A DNA stretch of 61,268 bases, from positions 1 through 61,268 of the forward strand of contig JASJQH010000007.1 in assembly GCA_040143965.1 (NCBI GenBank). The letters run 5' to 3'. The position numbers and the translations under genes were made by a program. This document shows, one piece after another, positions 54,571-61,268 of the stretch. The stretch's first letter is position 1, and each line of letters starts with the position of its first letter. The notes under the pieces are model-generated. The model worked only from the letters and a program-made list of their open reading frames with translations. It did not search any database and had not been told where the DNA came from. This DNA is from Basidiobolus ranarum. Taxonomy: Eukaryota; Basidiobolomycota; Basidiobolomycetes; Basidiobolales.

Positions 54571-57500
54571 TTATACTATTATAATATTGTACCATTCCTC
54601 TTCATTTCCACTGGCAGATCCATGCTTTGAAGCTCTCCTTTTCTTTTTCACAAACCCGCTGTCGCTCATGAGGTCTTCTATTTCAGCTGGCGAGGCTATC
54701 AAACGATTTTTGATTTTATGTGAACGGCACCATTTTAGGTACGCATCATAGAGGATCGGAGAAGACACATACGAATAGGGTTTAACTTCTATGCATTCGT
54801 CGACAAATTCGTTGAAACTCTGCTCTTGCTCCTTTAACTGCTCGTCGTTGGAATCATTCGATACCTCGCTTCCACCTTCCGGAATAACAGGAGGAGAAAG
54901 ATAATTGTTAGATTTAGCATGTGTTGTGTTGTTGTTACTAAAGTTAGGATTCACGTTAGGGCTATGTAGTTCCGGAGGATTCCTACTGGATATGGCAGGG
55001 GTGTTATTAGACGCAATGGTGGATGATGAATACATGTGCCCATTAGAACCAGCCGACATGGGTAACTTCAGGTTACCCATAGAGGAGCTAGCCGTACGAG
55101 CTTGCTGAGAATGTAATGGATGATTCTGATAAACCCCATTGGTGGTCTGTGGGTCTACAAATGAGTGCCTAGCGTGAAAGGAGGGATGCTGCTGCATTTG
55201 GGGAGATAAAGCATCCATTTTCATTTGAGGAGGGACAGACATTCTCATATTCCGTTGAATAGGAGCACCACTTGGATATCCATTCGGTAAAGAAACATTA
55301 GGAACACTGTGGGTACCAAATTGAGAATGGCGATTTGGATGCACAACTTGACTCCGCGGTTGTATAGGATACATGGAGTGTCGGTTGTAAGTTCTTGCTA
55401 ATGATTGATTGTCATTGTCAGGAAGGCGACGAGGGTATAATGATGTTGGGCGACTCATTTGCTGAGGTGTAGGTAAAGAAGACATGTGCTTCATCTGGGG
55501 CATTTGGTGCATGGATAGACGAGTATCATAGTTACGACCGCTTACCATGGAGACTCCATAGGCACTTTGGCTACGCATATCACGATAAGTAGAATTGCCT
55601 CGACTTTGACGTCGCAACATTTCTTCTCTGTGAAGAATTTGTTGACGTTGCTCCTGTATCATTCGCTCCTTTTCTCTCTCCATAGCTCTTCCACGCTGCT
55701 TCTCAAGTTCAACCATAGCGCTACCGGAGTTAGCATTAGTATAACGTGGTGCCGCCTTGACTTGTTGACGAGCAGCAATCGCTCCAACTAAACCGGCAGC
55801 TGAGGAATTGACGTGTTTTTTCTTGTTAGGAATTCCATGGATTAATGGGCCATATCTAGGTTGATCTTTTTGGGCTTGTTTGGCTGCCTCGTATTGAGCT
55901 ATCAGACCAGGAGGTCTTGGTGGATATACTGGACGTTCTTCATAATAGTTATCTCCATCAAATCCAAATTCATTCGAGTTCATAGCCATCATTCTTTGAT
56001 GCTCAATTTGTTCACGTCTGCGATCAACCGAAAGTGGTGGGCTGTTGGGTTCTCCTTCACCATAAGGATACGAGTCATGATCTTCTGGGATCATACCTGA
56101 GAATCGATGTTGTGAGGATTCCCTTCTATAAGCATCTCCATGCACATCAGCTTGGCTATAGGAGTTGTTACGATAACCCCCAGCTATGTTATGTAGTGCC
56201 TCTTCCGACAAAGAACCGGATGAAGTGGAACCGGAATATCTGACTCTAGGGGGATAGGGAGCATAACCACTGGGTGACAGACCTCTAGGCTCTCTGTGGT
56301 CAGGACTTTCAACAGAAACAGTATCACTGTTGTTAGAGCTAATAGGATGTGGTGAATATGGTACGGAAGATGAGCGTTGAGATCCTGAATGCGATAAACG
56401 TTCACTGGAATGGTTTTCTGATAAACTCTGCCTAGGTCTAGGTGGTGCAGTTATTATACTCTTCGGCTTGTTGGAATGAGCAGTTGAGTCGGATTCAGGC
56501 TGATTTGAGTCGGTAGCAATAGAAGTGTTACCATCCTCAGATTCATTGTCGGAATGAATGACCTCCTCGTCCTCCTCTTCCTCGGAATCACTTGGTAGAA
56601 TGCCATGTGACTTTTTGTTCTTGTATTTGCCCGATTTCCTGGGCTTAATTCCAAGCTCTTCCTTCAAAATTTCCTCTGATTCGATCTGAGTTTCCATAAT
56701 TTCGTTCTCGGGTACTTGCTGCTCATTCTCGTAGTCCAATTCGTTAGAAGGTGAGGCTAGATCCATCTCTGAACAAGATGGAGATTCCAGTGACTTTGTT
56801 TTATCGGAGTCCTCAGTATTACCGGTTTCAATATACATATCCTCTAGTTGATCGGTTAGTTGTTGATCTTCCTCCTGGAACTCTCGATGCATTTGGTAAT
56901 AAAAGATATCATTAAACCGCGACTTAGTGTACGCTAAGCTAGCATTCTTGATGGAGATGTTACTAACATCCTCAAGTTGAAGAAACAGTGACTGCTCGTC
57001 GGCCGGGGCCGGAGGTATAAACAATTGCTCTGGCCTTCCCAAAAGTCTATAGGCATCGAATGAGGAGATGAGCCACTCAGCAAGTTCTTTTTGCGTTGGT
57101 GCGTTGATCAATATAAATCCGCAATCCTTTTGATTTTTGCTCGGTTGCATGAAATGCACCAAACCTTCCAATTTGAAGATGGTAGACTGCTCAACTTCCA
57201 GTGGGTTATCAGGAAATATGACATATGCTTGAGTTACTTTGGAAATAATTATTGCTGGCTGAGATTTCTTGTTTTCATATAAAAGAACTTGTGCAAAATC
57301 TGGTGTAGTTCCGGGGCTGTTATCCAAAATAGCCCAATATTTTTTCCATTGAGCCGAGCCTGGGTACTTGATTTCGAGGTCCCCTTCCATGGACGTGTGG
57401 TATGTGTAGAACATGTCAGCATATTCCGGACGGGTTAATAGGACATATGTGAACATCTCATGAAGCTTCGAATATTCGTAACATGACAAATAGATGGCGC

Positions 57501-57963
57501 ACACCCAATCGTTTACTTCTTTCTCATCCCCTGCCTGAATATAAAAGCGATTGGCACCGGATGTATTTAATGCGAATACATTATCTCTTTTTTTCTTCAA
57601 GGTTCCAATCACCTCTATAACAGAATCGGTAATGTTTAAAAAATTGGGGGAGTTTTGTGAGCATATTGCTTCAATATCGTCGATTGTGTGCGTTTTGTCC
57701 ACCTTCCAAAAAACCAGGGTTGGTCCTCGAAGTTCCACATACCATCTAGTCCAGTCCTTCATGGAGTAGTTTTTCCCTTCAGGTGTAGTTTCATTCTTTT
57801 TGTTTAAGAAACCTGACATATATAATTTACTGTTGAACCCATCATAGTAAGGAACGATCGAAAGAACATCTGGGGGAATTTCGGCTTCACCATGATTAAT
57901 ATAACCACTTGGACTTTGTGGAGTGGAATTAGATGAAGAACGGGAATGTGTGAGTGAAGTCAT
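54571..57963 (-). CDS. PH-domain protein of the Caf120/Skg3 type (1130 aa)
   Basis: Single-exon gene. Residues about 45-150 form a PH domain (LYMSGFLNKKNETTPEGK, DWTRWYVELRGPTLVFWK, ANRFYIQAGDEKEVNDWVCA). A second related unit follows at about 190-310 (MEGDLEIKYPGSAQWKKYWA, LAEWLISSFDAYRLLG). This double-PH N-terminus is typical of fungal Caf120/Skg3 proteins, linked to the CCR4-NOT complex, bud-neck and wall functions in yeast. The rest is disordered: an acidic Ser-rich region (SDSEEEEDEEVIHSDNESED), a long Ser/Pro/Gln/Asn-rich stretch, an Arg/Gln/Glu coiled coil around residues 750-800 (REKERMIQEQRQQILHREEM), and a short ordered C-terminal part near 1060-1110 ending in basic KKKRRASKHGSASG. 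The assignment to Caf120/Skg3 rests on domain layout. Confidence 0.85.
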   Translation of the reverse strand: MTSLTHSRSSSNSTPQSPSGYINHGEAEIPPDVLSIVPYYDGFNSKLYMSGFLNKKNETTPEGKNYSMKDWTRWYVELRGPTLVFWKVDKTHTIDDIEAICSQNSPNFLNITDSVIEVIGTLKKKRDNVFALNTSGANRFYIQAGDEKEVNDWVCAIYLSCYEYSKLHEMFTYVLLTRPEYADMFYTYHTSMEGDLEIKYPGSAQWKKYWAILDNSPGTTPDFAQVLLYENKKSQPAIIISKVTQAYVIFPDNPLEVEQSTIFKLEGLVHFMQPSKNQKDCGFILINAPTQKELAEWLISSFDAYRLLGRPEQLFIPPAPADEQSLFLQLEDVSNISIKNASLAYTKSRFNDIFYYQMHREFQEEDQQLTDQLEDMYIETGNTEDSDKTKSLESPSCSEMDLASPSNELDYENEQQVPENEIMETQIESEEILKEELGIKPRKSGKYKNKKSHGILPSDSEEEEDEEVIHSDNESEDGNTSIATDSNQPESDSTAHSNKPKSIITAPPRPRQSLSENHSSERLSHSGSQRSSSVPYSPHPISSNNSDTVSVESPDHREPRGLSPSGYAPYPPRVRYSGSTSSGSLSEEALHNIAGGYRNNSYSQADVHGDAYRRESSQHRFSGMIPEDHDSYPYGEGEPNSPPLSVDRRREQIEHQRMMAMNSNEFGFDGDNYYEERPVYPPRPPGLIAQYEAAKQAQKDQPRYGPLIHGIPNKKKHVNSSAAGLVGAIAARQQVKAAPRYTNANSGSAMVELEKQRGRAMEREKERMIQEQRQQILHREEMLRRQSRGNSTYRDMRSQSAYGVSMVSGRNYDTRLSMHQMPQMKHMSSLPTPQQMSRPTSLYPRRLPDNDNQSLARTYNRHSMYPIQPRSQVVHPNRHSQFGTHSVPNVSLPNGYPSGAPIQRNMRMSVPPQMKMDALSPQMQQHPSFHARHSFVDPQTTNGVYQNHPLHSQQARTASSSMGNLKLPMSAGSNGHMYSSSTIASNNTPAISSRNPPELHSPNVNPNFSNNNTTHAKSNNYLSPPVIPEGGSEVSNDSNDEQLKEQEQSFNEFVDECIEVKPYSYVSSPILYDAYLKWCRSHKIKNRLIASPAEIEDLMSDSGFVKKKRRASKHGSASGNEEEWYNIIIV

Positions 57964-59339
57964 TATTGAAATAGCGAGATGCTTGTTGCTAAAGAACCGT
58001 TAATAAAAGTTTATATTAGTATGATATCCGCTACTGTCAGAGAAGATGCTCTCCTCCAAAAAGACTGAGTTTGAGTAGTTACCTTTGCTGTACAATCAAC
58101 TATATCTGTAATTGTTAATCGAGTCAGAAAAAACCCCATCTACTCTTTATAAAATAAAAATACCTCAAATCAAAATAAACTCTGAGTTGGTATCGTCTTG
58201 ATTATCTATGAAAGAAAGAAGATTAGGCCAACAGTCGGCTGCATGAAGATTTTAAAGCAGTTTGATAAAGAAGATGTGAAGCAAAACTGAATGCCCTTTA
58301 TCATGAAATATCTTAGGGAAAACCCACCACGCTAAACCAACAGAGTATCCGGAGTCAAGTGAATATGGAAATATCGAATAGCGTCTCAAAGCAGCAGAGG
58401 TCAGAAGAGAAGGCAGTATTTAATGTAGAAAGATACACAGATGTAACACGAATTTGTGATTAATATAAGAGGTTAAAAGAACAAGTTCAATTTAAAAGAC
58501 AAATTAAATGTGCTAAGGAGAGGTGCGAAATCGGCAGAGAGGGCGTAGCGACCTTTTGTTCATTGACAGAAGGAAAATGGCAAAATATTTGTTACTGATA
58601 ATTACGAATTCTCATATTTCACAGTATTCGCACAGCATATACTTTCAGATCTTATTAATTATAAACAGAGAAATCCTATTCTGACAATTTTTTGCTCCCA
58701 AATATAGCTAAACCCAAAGATCTATCGAACATCAAACTAAAATGGCAATGAGCCAGAAATAAAAACAATCGCTATGCAACGCGGAAATATCCGCCGATTG
58801 CATCGAGGAGATGTACATTGAAAAGCGAAGATTCCTATTGATCCGCTCGGCACTTACTGATCTTGCTCGCATTTCTGTCACTTCGACTGTTAATCTACTT
58901 CATGTGGTGAAGATCCATCACTTGCCTAATTTCATATTGAATATTATGTGAACCGATTGTCCGTTCAACGTTTCCACTGCAGGATTCAGGATGCCTATGC
59001 CGCGTATGTGTATAGTATAGTATATTATAGTATAGTATTGTATTATATTGTATTGTATTGTATACTTGTGCATTTAATGAATTGCTAGGGTTAGGGTGAT
59101 ATGATGCTAAAGTAAGGTAAGGTAAGCTTAATGCTCCGAAAATGTGAACCAAACGGGAGATGGACTAGAACTCATAGATATAGTAATCACCTGATATTGA
59201 GATAGCCATATACTTCAATGCTAAGCTATGTAGCCAGACAGCTATCTCGGTTGTAAATACATGATATATTGGCTAGTAAACGACTTTTATTAACATCTAG
59301 TTCTTAATAGGTGGGAATTTAAATTTCAAGATCTTAGGG
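57964..59339. other. Intergenic region with AT microsatellites
   Basis: About 1.4 kb upstream of the PH gene. It holds the pentanucleotide microsatellite at 59011-59064 and a short (GTAAG)3 run near 59111-59126. No coding region is supported. Confidence 0.55.
59011..59064. repeat. Pentanucleotide microsatellite (TATAG/TATTG)n
   Basis: About eleven imperfect 5-bp units, shifting from TATAG-type to TATTG-type along its length. Confidence 0.9.
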
Positions 59340-59690
59340 TTATTCAATTTGGAAATAGTGACTGTAACGTTCGTCACCGGTATCAGCAACGATTCTAACT
59401 GCATACTTTTCTCCGGGGCTTAAATCTGACGGAACTTTCCAGAGATACGACTCTTCGTTAGCATCCACATCCCTTGCTATAGTGCGCGATAATGCAAGGT
59501 TGTTGACGGGCCCTTCACGAAGCTCAATAACGAGAGATGTTGCTAATTCTTCCTCAGTCACAAACCATTCAATATCGACGAATTTTCCACGAGTCCACTT
59601 GGTAGCAGCAACTGGACTGGTGATGCTCATATCAGCTTTAGTTAGAGCTGCCATGGCAAGAAGAGTAGCCAAACAGAATGATTTAAGCAT
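59340..59690 (-). CDS. Secreted Kre9/Knh1-domain protein 1 (116 aa)
   Basis: Small secreted protein made of a signal peptide (MLKSFCLATLLAMAALTKA) and one immunoglobulin-like Kre9/Knh1 N-terminal domain: SITSPVAATKWTRGKFVDIE, then LVIELREGPVNNLAL, DVDANEESYLWKVPSDLSPG and YAVRIVADTGDERYSHYFQI. In larger fungal wall proteins this domain precedes a Ser/Thr-rich GPI tail; here it stands alone, without a GPI signal, so the product is probably secreted or loosely wall-bound. A role in beta-1,6-glucan assembly is known for Kre9 but is not implied for this stand-alone form. TATA-type TTTATAAA is 51 nt upstream. It is the most divergent of the three local copies. Confidence 0.85.
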   Translation of the reverse strand: MLKSFCLATLLAMAALTKADMSITSPVAATKWTRGKFVDIEWFVTEEELATSLVIELREGPVNNLALSRTIARDVDANEESYLWKVPSDLSPGEKYAVRIVADTGDERYSHYFQIE

Positions 59691-60196
59691 ATTGGGAAGA
59701 TAAGCTAAAGTCGATTGAATATTGTCAAAGGAACGCTGTCTTTATAAACCTTTACTGACCAGATAAATATCATTTACAGTATAATTCGATAAATGTAAAG
59801 GCCATTGTAGGAAGTTAACCACAGAAATTTCCTATCTTGCATATTCTTCGCTCTATAAATGAATACAGATGCATACATTAAATTCCGAACCCTAACTATA
59901 TTCGACTTTCTATTCCATGGTTGATTAGATGAATATGTTATATTATCTGAAGTATCCATAGAAATGCTTATTCGGATTACTGATTATTGTAGAGCAGTAA
60001 GGAGTGCTATATATGGTGCATGGGATAGCCAAGAGAATAACCACACCAACGAGAGACTAACAGCATATCAATGTAGAGTTAAATGTAAGTTGTTCAACAT
60101 CGCTTTATTTCTGTATTATGTAATTGTAGATTAATGGTATATTGCTCACATTTGCTTAGTAATGACCACATATTGGTGATCAGCACTGGTACATTC
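59691..60196. other. Intergenic spacer between Kre9-like genes 1 and 2
   Basis: About 0.5 kb separating two co-oriented minus-strand paralogues. It holds the TATA motif of gene 1 near 59741. Nothing else is recognised. Confidence 0.5.
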
Positions 60197-60550
60197 TTAG
60201 TTGATCTTGAAGTAGTGACTATAACGATCAGCTCCTTTGTCAGTGACAACACGGATAGAATACTTCTCCCCAGGCTCCAAGTCTTCGGGCACTGACCAGT
60301 CGAAGGACTCTTCGTTAGCATCCACATCAGTTGCGATCACAGTAGTCAGCGCCAAGTTAGCCTTTGGACCTTCACGGAGTTCGATGGTGACAGTTTCAGC
60401 AAGGTCAGCTGCATCAATAGTCCATTCAATGGTCACTTCTTCACCACGATCCCACTCAGCATGCTCTACTGGGTGAGTGATGGAGACCTCGGCTGAAATG
60501 GCCAGGAAGAATGTGAATAGAGCTATAAGCAATAAGAATTTTCTAATCAT
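60197..60550 (-). CDS. Secreted Kre9/Knh1-domain protein 2 (117 aa)
   Basis: Stand-alone Kre9/Knh1 domain after a signal peptide (MIRKFLLLIALFTFFLAISA). The mature start EVSITHPVEHAEWDRGEEVT is followed by IEWTIDAADLAETVTIELRE, DVDANEESFDWSVPEDLEPG and SIRVVTDKGADRYSHYFKIN. The mature protein is strongly acidic and has no cysteine and no GPI signal. TATATATA at 60586-60593, 36 nt before the ATG, indicates a strong short-leader promoter. Over the region that can be compared, the mature sequence is identical to protein 3 on the opposite strand, while the signal peptides differ. Confidence 0.88.
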   Translation of the reverse strand: MIRKFLLLIALFTFFLAISAEVSITHPVEHAEWDRGEEVTIEWTIDAADLAETVTIELREGPKANLALTTVIATDVDANEESFDWSVPEDLEPGEKYSIRVVTDKGADRYSHYFKIN

Positions 60551-60585
60551 TGTAAAGATGATTTTTGAATATTCGTTGAGCCTGT

Positions 60586-60593
60586 TATATATA
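60586..60593 (-). promoter_or_regulatory. TATA box of Kre9-like gene 2
   Basis: TATATATA 36 nt upstream of the start codon on the minus strand. Confidence 0.55.
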
Positions 60594-61019
60594 GTTTTTA
60601 CTGAAATGTAGTTTCATATAATCCTGCTTTTCCTTTACATTCAACTCAATATGACTATTTAGAATTGTTCCCTAACCAAAACCCGAGTAATATTTAGGCA
60701 TCGGAGTGTTGTTGAATAGCCCAATTTTTGAACTTCTTGAAAGAGGGTTTGGCTTAGGGGATTGCATTACCGAGCTTTGAGCAAAATATATTTGCAATTC
60801 TCTTCATTCTTCATCGACTTTAGCATAACATTATGTAGACTCCTTAATATACCTAGTTATTGATCATCTAACCCCTACTCCGAGGCATTACGCAGGGTGA
60901 TTGCAGTCGCTCAAATATACTAAATGAATAATCCACAAGCAGCAGGAATGCTAGGAATTAATATACGCACAATGTACAATATCCATTGGCAATGTACTTT
61001 TAGTTTGTCTTAAAGAAAT
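60594..61019. other. Divergent spacer between Kre9-like genes 2 and 3
   Basis: AT-rich, with a TATA box at each end. The spacer is not itself an obvious inverted repeat, so the similarity of the two genes starts within their coding regions. Confidence 0.5.
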
Positions 61020-61027
61020 TATATAAA
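61020..61027 (+). promoter_or_regulatory. TATA box of Kre9-like gene 3
   Basis: TATATAAA, 49 nt before the ATG at 61076. It is only 22 nt before the in-frame ATG at 61049, which is too close for that one to be on the transcript. Confidence 0.55.
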
Positions 61028-61075
61028 GTCTTGCGTTTCGCGTACTATATGCTTAAGCAAAAAATCCATTTCAAT

Positions 61076-61268
61076 ATGCGCACTTTCAACATTATCAGCT
61101 TTCTGTCCTTCTTGTTATTAGCAATCGTGTATGTCAGTGCAGAAGTGTCTATCACTCACCCAGTAGAGCATGCTGAGTGGGATCGTGGTGAAGAAGTGAC
61201 CATTGAATGGACTATTGATGCAGCTGACCTTGCTGAAACTGTCACCATCGAACTACGTGAAGGTCCAA
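61076..61268 (+). CDS. Secreted Kre9/Knh1-domain protein 3, cut by window end
   Basis: First 64 codons of a third paralogue, reaching the window edge. The signal peptide (MRTFNIISFLSFLLLAIVYVSA) is unlike that of protein 2. From EVSITHPVEHAEWDRGEEVT onward the residues are identical as far as they can be read, and the DNA is near-identical (few mismatches in about 125 bp). An in-frame ATG lies nine codons upstream at 61049, but the TATA position favours 61076. The gene is divergent from protein 2. Confidence 0.88.
   Translation, partial: MRTFNIISFLSFLLLAIVYVSAEVSITHPVEHAEWDRGEEVTIEWTIDAADLAETVTIELREGP

Overview
The window is nuclear DNA of a fungus. Genes are split by many short GT-AG introns (mostly about 50-80 nt), intergenic DNA is AT-rich, and several families are fungal: a small Kre9/Knh1-domain secreted family, a Caf120/Skg3-type PH protein, a YHM2 mitochondrial carrier and an Lst7-type folliculin. 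The retained COP9 subunit 8, the SLC1-type transporter and the intron density suggest a filamentous fungus rather than a budding yeast. I cannot name the species; an early-diverging lineage is possible but not shown. I count 24 protein-coding genes, one broken Copia-type retroelement and several short tandem repeats.

Layout. 1-1887: no gene recognised. 1888-4038: a SPC25-like kinetochore gene without a recognisable first exon, abutting a broken Copia LTR element. 5.1-10.6 kb: ammonium transporter, COP9 subunit CSN8, mitochondrial PPR protein, small RRM-like protein. 11-18.1 kb: retromer VPS35, an SLC1-type symporter and a ZIP zinc transporter. 19.8-26.4 kb: F-box/LRR protein, folliculin, the nucleotide-pool cleaner HAM1 and an orphan secreted protein. 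26.7-33 kb: D-2-hydroxyglutarate dehydrogenase, EBP1/PA2G4 and the citrate/2-oxoglutarate carrier YHM2. 34.5-40.8 kb: an orphan small protein, alanyl-tRNA synthetase, mitoribosomal bL9m and frataxin. 41.2-53.9 kb: two complete-looking VPS15 genes facing each other tail to tail. 54.6-58 kb: a 1130-aa PH-domain protein. 59.3 kb to the end: three Kre9/Knh1-like secreted proteins, the last cut by the window edge.

Themes. Endosome and TORC1 traffic: VPS15 twice (PI3P production), VPS35 (recruited through PI3P) and folliculin. Mitochondria: PPR protein, D2HGDH, YHM2, bL9m and frataxin, the last two sharing one divergent promoter region. Most neighbours are convergent or divergent.

The most interesting feature is the inverted VPS15 pair. 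Copy A (+) has introns at both ends, but its central ~3 kb (HEAT and linker region, into the WD40 part) is one uninterrupted exon. Copy B (-) has about 18 introns in the matching stretch. This looks like cDNA-mediated replacement of the middle of one paralogue. The second is the terminal KRE9-like trio, where two divergent genes share a near-identical mature region but have unrelated signal peptides.
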